Below are positions 37,823-46,112 of a DNA stretch of 64,000 nucleotides, piece after piece. This DNA comes from DTU019 sp050949825. Lineage in GTDB: Bacteria > Bacillota > Syntrophomonadia > Syntrophomonadales > Syntrophomonadaceae. Under the pieces are notes generated by a model, which saw only the letters and a list, made by a program, of their open reading frames with translations, was not told the DNA's origin and searched no databases. Position 1 is the stretch's first letter; each line of letters begins with the position of its first letter. The stretch lies in the NCBI GenBank assembly GCA_050949825.1, contig JBMNGL010000007.1:490796-554795 (forward strand), in the 5' to 3' direction. The translations under genes were made by a program, and so were the position numbers.

Positions 37823-39427
37823 ATGAATACAAACAAAAAGAGAATTGTATCATTTTTGCTGGTAGTGTTTATGCTTTCTGGTTATTTGTCTGGTTGCTCG
37901 AACAGCAAGACCGTCAGTGCCGATGTAAATCAGAAGCTGGAATTGGCAGTGAAATACCTGAGCGAGCAGAAGTATGAAAAAGCCATACTTGCCTATCAGG
38001 AAGTAATCAAAATAGATAGCAAGAATATTACCGCTTACAAGGGCCGGAGCCTGGCATTTGTTTTACAGGAAAAACCGGATGAAGCAGAAAAGGCCCTGCA
38101 CGATGGTTTGAAGGTCCTGTCTAACAATGAACAGCTGCAACTGGCCATAGCAGGATTAATGCTGGACCAGAATAAAGGAGATCAAGCCGAAGCTATTTAT
38201 AAAGAACTAATAAATTCCGATAATCCCAGCTTATCATTTTACCAGGCCTATACATATTACTTAAATCGGCAAGGTAAACAGGCAGAAGCCATAGCCCTGT
38301 TGGAGCAGGCTGCAGCCAGGAACAGCAAAGACTACAAGCTAAACTCCATGCTGGCTGAGCTTTACTTCAAGAGCGGAGAGAAAGAAAAAGCCCTGACAGC
38401 GATAAACAAATCATTAAAGGCTGAGCCTAACCAATCCGCTGCCTATAAACAGTTGGCAGAACTATACCAGGACCAATGGACCGAGCTAATAACCCTGGGA
38501 GAGCAGTATATACAGCAAAACCAGGCCAAAACTGGGCAACTACTTAAACTATCGGCTTTATTAGGTATGGGCAAATATGAGGACGTAATCAAATTATACG
38601 GAGAACTAGCAACAGATGTGAAAGACAGTGCCCGGGTGAGATACATTGCAGCCCAGGCATATACCAAGCTGGGCAAAAAAGACCAGTCAGTTGAGCTAAT
38701 GAAGCCAATAAAGATAGCAGATATAAAAGATGCCGGAATGCTTGCAGATATGGCTAATTTTTATCTGGAAAATGGAGATAAGGATAAAGCCCGCAAACTT
38801 GCCCTGCAGGGTATCGATGTGGATGATACAGGGCTAGAAAACTATGTAATCATGTACAAGAGTTATGAGAGCGAAGATAAGAAACTGGCTCAAATGTGGG
38901 CATACAAATATGTGCTTGCAAGTCCTTTATCATATAAAGGTAGTCTTTCCAATTTGGCAGACTGCAAAATAGTACCTGGTTCCCAAAAGCAATCAGAGAG
39001 CGAATTAACTTCCCAAAAAATCGTCGCAAGAATAGTTGTGGACCAAGATTATGCTCAAAGAATACATTTTAAAGGTGACCGAATCTTAGCAAGTGTTTAC
39101 CTGGATACGAAAAATAATATTGCTTATCAAGGTTGGGGTGAATATTCCGATAACTGGGAACCTATTATTCATAGATATCATTCACCCGTATTGTATACAA
39201 AAGAGAATATCCCTTCGGAAATTATCAATAGAATGAGGGAATGGAGTCCCGATCATTGGGACAATTTACCATCAGATTTTAAATATATTTTGAGGGCGAC
39301 AGAACCAAGATCAGGAGGAATAATTGGTTGGGCGTCTCCTGTGCAGATGGAAGGAGATATCCCCTTGGAAGAACACTTGAAAAGAGTTGGATATCCAATC
39401 GAAAATATAACGTTTATAGATATATAG
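37823..39427 (+). CDS. TPR-repeat lipoprotein, paralogue 2
   Basis: 534 residues, collinear with the protein at 35600 over its whole length: the same signal peptide type (lipobox YLSGC, Cys25), the same TPR array and the same C-terminal domain ending in IENITFIDI. Nucleotide identity is visibly high in the TPR part. The start at 37823 is preceded by GGAGAAGGAG; 37772 would add a non-signal leader and is rejected. Tandem duplication followed by divergence is the plain reading. Confidence 0.8.
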   Translation: MNTNKKRIVSFLLVVFMLSGYLSGCSNSKTVSADVNQKLELAVKYLSEQKYEKAILAYQEVIKIDSKNITAYKGRSLAFVLQEKPDEAEKALHDGLKVLSNNEQLQLAIAGLMLDQNKGDQAEAIYKELINSDNPSLSFYQAYTYYLNRQGKQAEAIALLEQAAARNSKDYKLNSMLAELYFKSGEKEKALTAINKSLKAEPNQSAAYKQLAELYQDQWTELITLGEQYIQQNQAKTGQLLKLSALLGMGKYEDVIKLYGELATDVKDSARVRYIAAQAYTKLGKKDQSVELMKPIKIADIKDAGMLADMANFYLENGDKDKARKLALQGIDVDDTGLENYVIMYKSYESEDKKLAQMWAYKYVLASPLSYKGSLSNLADCKIVPGSQKQSESELTSQKIVARIVVDQDYAQRIHFKGDRILASVYLDTKNNIAYQGWGEYSDNWEPIIHRYHSPVLYTKENIPSEIINRMREWSPDHWDNLPSDFKYILRATEPRSGGIIGWASPVQMEGDIPLEEHLKRVGYPIENITFIDI

Positions 39428-39485
39428 CCGTTATAAAGAGGACTTGGATTAAAGTAATGGTTTATAAGTCGGGGAGTGGGTTAAT

Positions 39486-41657
39486 TTGTTGCACAGTCAA
39501 GATAGGAATTCCAATAAAAACGGTGACAAGGATGAATCGCAAACCGAATTAATGTTAGAAACAGAGATTATGTCTGGAACAACTTCAGTAGAGTCAACCG
39601 TTTTAATGAATAATGAAACCGAACTTATGGCAGATACGACTGCGACCAGTTTATTAGAGCAGAGCTACGATAAGCAAAAGACCAGGGATTTTTTACAGAG
39701 CGGTGATATCTTGGATTCAAGATACGAATTGCTCAAGGTGATTGGTGTAGGGGGGCAGGGTACGGTTTACCTGGCTCGTGATACCAAGCTGGGTACTAAT
39801 TGTGCGGTAAAGGCAATTAAACTAAATAAAAACTCTTCAGTAAATTTATTGGCTGAACCTGAAATACTAAAACAGATTCGTCATTCCAGTTTACCCCGGA
39901 TAAGCGATATCATCAGACAGCAAGATTATCTATATGTGGTGGAAGAATATTTTGAAGGCAAATCCCTGCAGGAATTAATTAACAATAAAGAATTTTGTAG
40001 TGAAGCCAATGTAATTAAATGGGCCAAAGAACTGGCAGAAATATTACGATATTTGCACTCTATAAAACCTAATCCTATTATCTACCGGGATATGAAGCCA
40101 GGCAATATAATCATCGATAATGAGGGCTCTGTACGCTTAATAGACTTTGGTATTGCGCGTGAATATAAAGTGGGACAAGAAAGTGACACCACCTATATTG
40201 GCACCAGGGGTTACGCTGCTCCGGAGCAGTATGGGACCAATCAAAGTGATGAACGCACCGATATTTATTCACTGGGGGTAACTCTGTATCATGTGGTTAC
40301 CGGCAAAGGCCCCCATGACCCGCCTTACGAAATCCTGCCCATCAGACAGGTGAACCCACATCTTTCCGAAGGACTGGAACTAATTATCCAAAAATGCGTA
40401 AAGACGGATCCCCGGCAAAGATTTCAATCTGCCCAGGAACTCTTGGAAACCTTAGAAAACATACACAAGCTGAATAAAGAATATCGCATGGCTCGGTTAA
40501 AAAGACGTGTAGCGGTTCTTGCAGTTATCATGGCTCTTTTTTTAAGCGGGTTTGGCATAACACAATACATCGAACATAAGGAAATGGAAAAGCAAGTTTT
40601 GTACAATCAATATGTTAAGGAGGGTATCCAGGAGCTTGAAGCAAAAAACTATGCCGGTGCAGAACAGGTTTTTGTCAAAGCTATGGCACTGGATCCTAAA
40701 GAGGAAATATATTTAAACATGGCTAAAGTGTATCTGGCGCAAAACCTCAATGATAAAGTAATTGAGTATTTAACTGATGAGACAAATAAGGGCAATCTTA
40801 TCAATAACGCCAAAGTCAAATATGTTCTGGGGAGTGCTTATTTTAACCTTAAAGACTATCGGAAAGCCATTTGGCATTTTTCCGCAGCAGCTAAAGACGG
40901 GGAGCAGGTATTAGGAGCAGATTATGTTACCGCCTACCGGGACCTGGCAGTAAGTTACGGGAGAGCTGGCGACTATCAAAATGCCCAGTACATCCTTGAT
41001 GATTTAACTAATAATAAAAAAGTTGACGAGGATATCTCTCATTATATCAAAGGAGAGCTTTTCCAAATTCAGCAAAACTATGATCAAGCCAGGCAGGAAT
41101 TCGAAACTGCCTCCCGGCTTCAACCAAACAATAACAGGTATAAATTGAGTCTTGCCCATCTGTATTTGGCTATCAATAACTCGGGCTTGAGCTATGCCGA
41201 AAAGAATGAAAATTACAGTAAAGCCATAGCTTTGCTAAACGAAGTAGAAGAGCTGGAAGCTTATAATGACCTGGGCAAAGTCTATTATGATTATGGCCTG
41301 CTTAATGAAAGTCAGGGTACTTCTGGTCGGGCTATGTTCCAACAGTCTCTAATAAACTTTAATAAGATAATTGATTTGGGAATTGAAGATATATCTGTAT
41401 TGATAAACATAGGGATTCTTCAGGAAAAGCTGGGGAATTTGGCTCAAGCAGATAACTCGTATATGAAAGCCCTAATAATTGATGAGAATGATTCCCGGGC
41501 CAACCTGGTTTACGGGTTATTCAAGCTAAAGCAAAAACAATATAATGCTGCATACAATTATCTTAATAAAACAGTTGAACTTAATCAAAATGCCGCTGAA
41601 GTAGCAACAGCCAGGGACAAGATAAATGAACTGCGAGCAAAGGGGTGGATAAACTAA
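39486..41657 (+). CDS. Membrane Ser/Thr protein kinase with extracellular TPR repeats
   Basis: 723 residues. The N-terminal ~60 residues are Thr/Glu-rich (ETELM-type motifs) and probably disordered. The kinase domain (about 80-330) has a glycine loop GVGGQGTVY, Lys109, the catalytic YRDMKPGN (Asp202), DFG at 220-222 and APEQYG, so it should be active. One membrane helix follows (about 341-362), then TPR repeats to the end, placed outside. The start is TTG at 39486 with GGGGAGTGGG upstream. With the two TPR lipoproteins it forms a probable signalling group. No partner phosphatase or FHA protein is visible. Confidence 0.87.
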   Translation: MLHSQDRNSNKNGDKDESQTELMLETEIMSGTTSVESTVLMNNETELMADTTATSLLEQSYDKQKTRDFLQSGDILDSRYELLKVIGVGGQGTVYLARDTKLGTNCAVKAIKLNKNSSVNLLAEPEILKQIRHSSLPRISDIIRQQDYLYVVEEYFEGKSLQELINNKEFCSEANVIKWAKELAEILRYLHSIKPNPIIYRDMKPGNIIIDNEGSVRLIDFGIAREYKVGQESDTTYIGTRGYAAPEQYGTNQSDERTDIYSLGVTLYHVVTGKGPHDPPYEILPIRQVNPHLSEGLELIIQKCVKTDPRQRFQSAQELLETLENIHKLNKEYRMARLKRRVAVLAVIMALFLSGFGITQYIEHKEMEKQVLYNQYVKEGIQELEAKNYAGAEQVFVKAMALDPKEEIYLNMAKVYLAQNLNDKVIEYLTDETNKGNLINNAKVKYVLGSAYFNLKDYRKAIWHFSAAAKDGEQVLGADYVTAYRDLAVSYGRAGDYQNAQYILDDLTNNKKVDEDISHYIKGELFQIQQNYDQARQEFETASRLQPNNNRYKLSLAHLYLAINNSGLSYAEKNENYSKAIALLNEVEELEAYNDLGKVYYDYGLLNESQGTSGRAMFQQSLINFNKIIDLGIEDISVLINIGILQEKLGNLAQADNSYMKALIIDENDSRANLVYGLFKLKQKQYNAAYNYLNKTVELNQNAAEVATARDKINELRAKGWIN

Positions 41658-41689
41658 AAAAATAGAAAAGTCCAGGAGGCGAGCCAAAA

Positions 41690-41717
41690 ATATGTCCGGG
41701 GACAACCCCGGACATAT
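41690..41717. repeat. Palindromic dispersed repeat, copy 3
   Basis: ATATGTCCGGGG, four bases, CCCCGGACATAT. TCCAGGAGGCGAG at 41671-41683 just before it matches 25687-25699 near copy 1. Located 30 bases after the kinase stop, so it could also act as its terminator. Confidence 0.8.
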
Positions 41718-41796
41718 TCGAATCATTTCGAGTTAGAATGGTGCTTGTTCATTTTACTTGACTCACATCAAGTCTATAAACCATGTCAACATCGGA

Positions 41797-42246
41797 CTAG
41801 GCTGTAAATGAATGTTGCATAGTTGCTAATTGGCAAAAATCCAAGGGCTTTGCTGCGGGCTTTGCGGCGGACTTTGCTGCTGGAGCACGTGATGCCGGAA
41901 TTTCTTGTTGCTTTTCATGTAAACTGCATGGCACTTTCCATCTTTCCTGTTCAGTGGAATATGCTGTAAATGAATGTGGGTTATTTATCAATTGGGATAA
42001 GGGCTTTCCTGCTGGAGCACTTGCTGCTGGAATTTCTTGTTGCTTTTCATATAAATTGTATGCCACTTTCCATCTTTCCCTTTCATTAGCTCTCTTTCTC
42101 TTTAAATAAATTCGAATTTGTTTTTGCCGTTCTCGAGCATGTTTTTCCACAATTATCAATGCCACATATAAAGTTACAAATATTGAGCCTTTAAAGATAT
42201 AATAAATGAAGACGCCGAATAAAAATTTTTCTTGTAATGGTGTCAC
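41797..42246 (-). CDS. Small membrane protein with an internal duplication
   Basis: 149 residues. One N-terminal membrane helix (about 10-33) is followed by a basic stretch (KHARERQKQIRIYLKRKR). Then two copies of a ~45-residue unit follow: ERWKV, EKQQEIPA, APA and a terminal HSFTA occur in each. The start is a GTG with GGAGGAGGAT just upstream. No family recognised. The repeat is visible at DNA level (about 41808-41960 and 41960-42085), so the duplication is recent. A real but unassigned protein. Confidence 0.55.
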   Translation of the reverse strand: MTPLQEKFLFGVFIYYIFKGSIFVTLYVALIIVEKHARERQKQIRIYLKRKRANERERWKVAYNLYEKQQEIPAASAPAGKPLSQLINNPHSFTAYSTEQERWKVPCSLHEKQQEIPASRAPAAKSAAKPAAKPLDFCQLATMQHSFTA

Positions 42247-42443
42247 TTTTATCCTCCTCCTCCGGATTTTAACCTCCCGTTTTTATCTCTTTTTTGCCTT
42301 ATCTCTTATCGGACCAAATTATTATTGTCAAAATTGCTGCTATGTCTCCATGTATATCCTGGTAAAAACGTATAATATACTTAACATTCCAGATATTAGT
42401 GAAACCATTATGGCAAACGCAACCAGTAATCCTTTCACCAGTA

Positions 42444-42503
42444 ACCCTCCTTTCATCCCGTAATTAAAACATAACAGCCATGAAATACTCCTGACCTTTT
42501 CCC
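42444..42503 (+). other. Copy of the leader of the FAD/Fe-S oxidoreductase gene
   Basis: CCCTCCTTTCATCCC and AACAGCCAT with surrounding bases match 31934-31992, upstream of the oxidoreductase, with scattered changes. No gene follows in this place. Apart from this, the 42247-42557 gap shows nothing recognisable. Confidence 0.6.
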
Positions 42504-42557
42504 GGCAACCCGCCTTCCCCTGTTAACTTTTCGAAACACCTGGGCAAAAAAAGTCCT

Positions 42558-42764
42558 CTAATCGGACTTTCTGATTAAGGAATCTGGGTCTGCTCCCAGT
42601 ATTTTGCATATTGAAATGAATTCTTCTAGGGTGAATTGCCTTTTCCCGTTTTCCTTATGGTTGTATCCAGTCGCTGATAATCCCAACTTTCGAGCCATTT
42701 GAAGCTGAGTCAATCCGCACCTGACCCTTTCAGCGCGGATATTGCGTCCAATGGAAAACGTCAT
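42558..42764 (-). CDS. Short XRE-family HTH regulator
   Basis: 68 residues that are almost entirely one Cro/CI-type helix-turn-helix (IGRNIRAERVRCGLTQLQMARKLGLS, then NHKENGKRQFTLEE). It should bind DNA as a dimer and act as a repressor. It is divergent from the XRE gene at 42958, with GTTAAC sites between. A phage-like or toxin-antitoxin style switch is possible, but no partner gene is seen. Confidence 0.78.
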   Translation of the reverse strand: MTFSIGRNIRAERVRCGLTQLQMARKLGLSATGYNHKENGKRQFTLEEFISICKILGADPDSLIRKSD

Positions 42765-42783
42765 TGATGTCTCCCCTCCGTAA

Positions 42784-42886
42784 GTTAACTTTTTGCAACT
42801 ATTGTAATTTAAAGTTATCAGTTAGGCGAGTTTTTGTCAACAACTTTTGTTAACAAATCGCATTATTTATTGCGCAATTAGTTAAC
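42784..42886. promoter_or_regulatory. Operator region with three GTTAAC palindromes between divergent XRE genes
   Basis: GTTAAC occurs at 42784-42789, 42849-42854 (within TTGTTAACAA) and 42881-42886, plus the variant GTCAAC at 42836-42841. The third lies between a -35 (TTGCGC, 42870-42875) and -10 (TTATAT, 42892-42897) of the rightward gene, so binding there would block it. Confidence 0.55.
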
Positions 42887-42890
42887 TTAT

Positions 42891-42944
42891 GTTATATTTT
42901 TCATTAGGAATGTGTGCGTTATACTTTTCATTAGGTATGTGTGA
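42891..42944 (+). repeat. 27-base tandem duplication in the leader of the XRE gene
   Basis: 42891-42917 and 42918-42944 are adjacent copies differing at three bases. Each carries a potential -10 (TTATAT or TTATAC), so the duplication may have doubled a promoter element. It also reads as nine codons twice in frame with the XRE gene. Confidence 0.7.
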
Positions 42945-42957
42945 GAGGGTGGTAAAA

Positions 42958-43314
42958 ATGATCACACAAAGACATCCAAACGCAAAACAGATAAGAGAAG
43001 TGTTTGCCCAACGGTTAAAGGAAATTAGAGAAGAAAGGGGGTTGTCTCAAGAAGATGTTGGCAGAATGGCAGGATTATCAAAGGCTACTATATCAAAGTA
43101 TGAAGCAGCCTGTCATCCGCCCAAACTGATCCATGCGGTGGCCATAGCCGAAGCCTTGAATGTGGATTTTAGCTATCTTACTGGTTTCACTGACAATCGC
43201 TATGTCCAAGAAACTAGCATAATTAATGATTTGTATTTATCGCTGCCCGAGGACAGAAAAAAGGAACTATTACACTATGCTAAATACTTAGAGGAAAGAA
43301 GCTCTGAGTATTGA
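42958..43314 (+). CDS. XRE-family HTH regulator with C-terminal helical part
   Basis: 118 residues. A Cro/CI-type HTH occupies about residues 12-70 (LKEIREERGLSQEDVGRMAGLS, then ISKYEAACHPP), followed by ~40 residues ending in ELLHYAKYLEERS, typical of SinR/Xre-type dimerising tails. ATG 42958 with AGAGGGTGG upstream is preferred; an in-frame ATG at 42889 would translate the tandem repeat. Regulates itself and the divergent small XRE gene by inference from the shared operators. Confidence 0.8.
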   Translation: MITQRHPNAKQIREVFAQRLKEIREERGLSQEDVGRMAGLSKATISKYEAACHPPKLIHAVAIAEALNVDFSYLTGFTDNRYVQETSIINDLYLSLPEDRKKELLHYAKYLEERSSEY

Positions 43315-43522
43315 AAGCTTCTGGAAGAAGGCCGGATGGTCGTTCGAAAGGCCGGATAGAACTGCTTAAAACTCGCAGAAAAACGGAAACCGAAGCAGTT
43401 ATACCCAAGCCAGAAAAGATCCCAGCATAGTACCACCATCTACAATACTGACTCGGTGCTTTTCAGGGATATGCTTTAGAAAAAACCGAGTGCGGCGGCA
43501 AATTGAAAAAGCTTGCCACCCC

Positions 43523-43569
43523 GGAATATGTCCGGGGACAGTCCCCGTACATACGGGGACTGTCCCCGC
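43523..43569. repeat. Palindromic dispersed repeat, copy 4 (with partial duplication)
   Basis: GGAATATGTCCGGGGAC, then GTCCCCGTACATACGGGGAC, then TGTCCCCGC: one unit with an extra half-unit. It lies 35 bases before the fragment of the oxidoreductase leader at 43606. Confidence 0.75.
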
Positions 43570-43605
43570 ATCTCACTGACCGGATGGGTGGCTCCATATA
43601 GTGCG

Positions 43606-43983
43606 GAATATCCACGATTTGCCGATTTGCCGGCGCGGGGAGGCCTTCGATAAAGTGGCCTGCCCCTGTTGACGGGTGCAGTTTAAGTGCTCACGGGATT
43701 TGCGGGATCTGCCCATGGAGATCCGCGATTTGGCTACCCTGACCGCTGATGCGTTGGGATTTAAGGTCGAGTCTTCCGACGCGCTAGTGGATGAGAAGAG
43801 GGGTGTATTCGAGGTTATTATCAGCCTGATGACCCCCTGGGGCATGGCCGAGCTGATGGCGACCATGATACCGGACATGATTGATGCCCTACCGGATATG
43901 TACAATAACATGATGCAGATGGTTATGAAGGCCCTGGATGTATTCAAGGAGCCTGTGACAACTGTGATGAAGGGTATAATGCC
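43606..43983 (+). pseudogene. Broken copy of the FAD/Fe-S oxidoreductase gene (leader scrap plus C-terminal fragment)
   Basis: 43606-43624 matches the leader at 31994-32012. From about 43658 to 43983 the sequence aligns without gaps to 34609-34936, the end of the second CCG domain and the start of the Met-rich tail. Cys codon TGC of the original is TGA here, an early stop. Beyond 43983 the match ends at a degenerate copy of the dispersed repeat. More than 800 codons are missing between the leader scrap and this fragment. A dead duplicate. Confidence 0.8.
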
Positions 43984-43990
43984 TAATGAA

Positions 43991-44014
43991 TCCTGGGACT
44001 GTCCCTGGACTTAT
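43991..44014. repeat. Palindromic dispersed repeat, copy 5 (degenerate)
   Basis: TCCTGGGACTGTCCCTGGACTTAT follows the core of copy 1 (TCCGGGGACTGTCCCCGGACATAT) with four changes. It sits exactly where the broken oxidoreductase copy ends. Confidence 0.55.
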
Positions 44015-44041
44015 CTGGTCTGTAATATAAAAATATAAACC

Positions 44042-44050
44042 TGCTATAAT
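44042..44050 (+). promoter_or_regulatory. Extended -10 promoter of the small membrane protein
   Basis: TGCTATAAT is a consensus extended -10, 31 bases before the start at 44081. A -35 is not clear. Confidence 0.5.
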
Positions 44051-44080
44051 ATGAACATAAGGTTTTAAGAGGAGTTGTTG

Positions 44081-44302
44081 ATGGTGGAATTTATCCAGCA
44101 GGCATTAACTAATCCCATGATTCTGTATCCACTGCTCATCTGGTCTTTGTTCTGGAAAGGTCTGGCGCTGTGGAGATCAGCCCGCATGAATCACAAAGGC
44201 TGGTTTATTGCTCTATTAATAATTAACACTGTGGGCATATTCGAAATAATTTATCTGCTTGCCACCAGAAAACGCTACCGTTTTATCGAAGGTTTGAGAT
44301 AA
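44081..44302 (+). CDS. Two-helix membrane protein (DUF5652-like)
   Basis: 73 residues with two membrane helices (about 13-28 and 42-60), the first containing LLIWSLFWKGLALWRSAR and the second NHKGWFIALLIINTVGIFEI. This pattern is that of DUF5652 proteins, small membrane proteins of unknown function. ATG 44081 with AAGAGGAG 6 bases upstream; a TTG at 44075 is less likely. It is monocistronic, with its own promoter and terminator. Confidence 0.7.
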   Translation: MVEFIQQALTNPMILYPLLIWSLFWKGLALWRSARMNHKGWFIALLIINTVGIFEIIYLLATRKRYRFIEGLR

Positions 44303-44394
44303 CGGACAACTCAAGGATGCAACTGCATAAATCTAAAAGACCCCAACTTCTTAAGGCGTAGAATGCTCCCTGGGTTAGCTGGGGGTTGGGATAG

Positions 44395-44440
44395 AAAAGC
44401 CCCGTGAGAGAATTCACCTTCCCACCGGGGCTTTTTCTTT
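44395..44440 (+). terminator. Strong rho-independent terminator
   Basis: AAAAGCCCCG (44395-44404) pairs with CGGGGCTTTT (44426-44435), followed by TCTTTT. It ends the transcript of the small membrane protein. Confidence 0.75.
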
Positions 44441-44493
44441 TAAATTAGAAGCAGTAGAGCAATTGGTTAAATAAACACGACCTCTAAAATGGC

Positions 44494-44650
44494 TCATAGA
44501 GGCGGTTCTGGCTGATGGTCAAGGTAATCTACCTTGATTTGGCGTGAATCAGGAATCCATTCAACCGTACAGCCCAGTTTTTCGGTCACGACACGCATCG
44601 GCAGCATGGTGCGGCCCTCTACAGAAATGGGACTGACATCCATGGTCCGG
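44494..44650 (-). pseudogene. Fragment of a copper-amine-oxidase-N-type stalk domain protein
   Basis: The minus strand reads TMDVSPISVEGRTMLPMRVVTEKLG and ends in a TGA at 44494-44496. That phrase is the typical repeat of the copper amine oxidase N-terminal (stalk) domain found in Clostridia surface proteins. A TAA lies immediately upstream in frame, and no signal peptide is left. A leftover C-terminal end. Confidence 0.6.
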
Positions 44651-44707
44651 GCAACTCTTTAAGACGGGGGAGGAGAGAACCGGATATTTGCAAATAATTA
44701 CATACAG

Positions 44708-44767
44708 GCAACTTATTGCAAAAGCCGATAAAACGCAAAACAGCTGCATTTTTATGCAATAAGTTGC
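44708..44767. promoter_or_regulatory. Inverted upstream sites for a sigma-54 activator
   Basis: GCAACTTATTGCA (44708-44720) and its exact complement TGCAATAAGTTGC (44755-44767) are centred 47 bases apart. Each is itself a near palindrome, TGCAA-N4-TTGC(A). They lie 60-130 bases before the -24 element, as expected for enhancer sites of the AtoC-like regulator at 48150. Confidence 0.65.
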
Positions 44768-44783
44768 AAAGGCTTGATGGTCT

Positions 44784-44815
44784 AAAACCCTGATTTATCA
44801 GGGTTTTGTCTTTAT
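44784..44815 (+). terminator. Hairpin between enhancer sites and sigma-54 promoter
   Basis: AAAACCCTGAT, TT, ATCAGGGTTTT is a perfect 11-base stem followed by GTCTTTATTT. It would stop read-through from upstream before the promoter at 44823. Confidence 0.6.
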
Positions 44816-44822
44816 TTCTGAG

Positions 44823-44838
44823 TGGCATGAATTTTGCA
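44823..44838 (+). promoter_or_regulatory. Sigma-54 promoter of the thiolase-SDR operon
   Basis: TGGCAT-N5-TTGCA with exact -24/-12 spacing, 43 bases before the thiolase start. Confidence 0.8.
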
Positions 44839-44880
44839 CTTAAAAGGGTTAAAGCATATTCATCTTGGAGGAGAATACTC

Positions 44881-46080
44881 ATGAAAAAAACAGTGTTTAT
44901 AAGCGCTGGAAGAACTGCGATCGGCAGCTTCGGAGGAAGCTTGAAACATTTACAGGGCGAAGATATGGCGGCGCAAGTGATGAAAGCTTTGGTGGCTCGG
45001 GCGGAAATTCAAGCGGATATGGTTGAAGACGTTTATCTGGGCTGCTGCACCCATGCTGAGAACCAGAATGTTCTTGCTCCCATCATCGCGCGACTGGCCC
45101 TGCTCAAAGCAGGTTTACGGCAGGAAACCACTTCAATGACGTTGGACTGCGCGTGTTGTGCGGGGATGAGGGCTGTGGAGGCTGCCCATTTCGCTGTTCA
45201 AAGGGGTGACTGCAGCATTGCGTTTGGCGGCGGGGTAGAAAACATGAGCAGAACTCCACAGGTTATCCGGGAGTTAAGATGGGGAAATAGAATCGGCCCG
45301 GTGACAATCAAGGACCCTCTTGCCGGGCTGGGTTATGAAGGCTTCCAAAAGGTCGCTGTTGACGCGGGCGAAGTGGCCTTGCAGTATGGAATGGGCAGGG
45401 AAGAGCAAGACCAGTGGGCCTTAAAATCGCAACAACGCTATTATGCCGCCTTAAATAAGGGTTATTGGGAGCAAGAAATTATACCGCTTAAGGTTTCAAC
45501 CCGCCAGGGTGCGATTTACTTTCAACATGATGAGTTCCCCAGGTCAGACACAACTATAGAAAAACTGCGCAGCCAGCCTACCGTATACGGCAGTCCTACT
45601 GTTACCGCAGGCAATGCGCCCGGACTAAATGACGGCGCCGCGGGGGTGCTGGTTGCTGCGGCAGGCAGGGCCCGGGAGTTGGGTATAGAGGCCCTGGCTG
45701 AAATAGTTGCTACATCCAGCTGTGCCGGGTCAACAAGGCAAATCGCATCCATACCGGCTGCCGCCATCGAAATGGTGTTGAAAAAGGCCAGGCTTACCAT
45801 TGATGATATGGCCATTATTGAAATCAACGAGGCTTTTGCGGCTATGATCATGACCAGCCTGTGGCTGCTGGCCGGGCAGGAGCGCAAAAAATGGGAATTG
45901 CTTCAGGAAAAATGTAATGTCAACGGCGGCAGCATCGCCATGGGGCACCCCTTGGGCTCCTCAGGCTGCAGGATTGTGCAAACCATGATATGGGAGCTGA
46001 GGCGCCGCGGAGGAGGATATGGCGTTGCGGCTATCTGCGGAGGTCTGGGTCAGGGAACTGCCATGTTGATCAAGGTTTAA
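44881..46080 (+). CDS. Thiolase (acetyl-CoA acetyltransferase family), second copy
   Basis: 399 residues. LDCACCAGMRA holds the nucleophilic Cys (the usual Asn-x-x-Cys-x-Ser-Gly is changed to a Cys-rich variant). NEAFAAM, SIAMGHPLGSSGCR and AICGGLGQG complete the active site. The ATG at 44881 follows TTGGAGGAG; a longer reading from 44806 would cross the sigma-54 promoter and is rejected. It is clearly different from the thiolase at 27333, so it may act on another acyl-CoA. First gene of a sigma-54 operon with an SDR dehydrogenase. Confidence 0.88.
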   Translation: MKKTVFISAGRTAIGSFGGSLKHLQGEDMAAQVMKALVARAEIQADMVEDVYLGCCTHAENQNVLAPIIARLALLKAGLRQETTSMTLDCACCAGMRAVEAAHFAVQRGDCSIAFGGGVENMSRTPQVIRELRWGNRIGPVTIKDPLAGLGYEGFQKVAVDAGEVALQYGMGREEQDQWALKSQQRYYAALNKGYWEQEIIPLKVSTRQGAIYFQHDEFPRSDTTIEKLRSQPTVYGSPTVTAGNAPGLNDGAAGVLVAAAGRARELGIEALAEIVATSSCAGSTRQIASIPAAAIEMVLKKARLTIDDMAIIEINEAFAAMIMTSLWLLAGQERKKWELLQEKCNVNGGSIAMGHPLGSSGCRIVQTMIWELRRRGGGYGVAAICGGLGQGTAMLIKV

Positions 46081-46112
46081 CAGTTGCGTGTGGAGCATGA
46101 AAGGAGCCAAAA

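Noticed and set aside
42206..42463. Plus-strand ORF of 85 aa
   Set aside because: It overlaps the start of the minus-strand membrane protein, has no ribosome site and shows no recognisable domain.
43320..43370. Two GGCCGGAT phrases suggesting a CRISPR-like direct repeat
   Set aside because: Only two short copies, with no regular spacing or cas genes.
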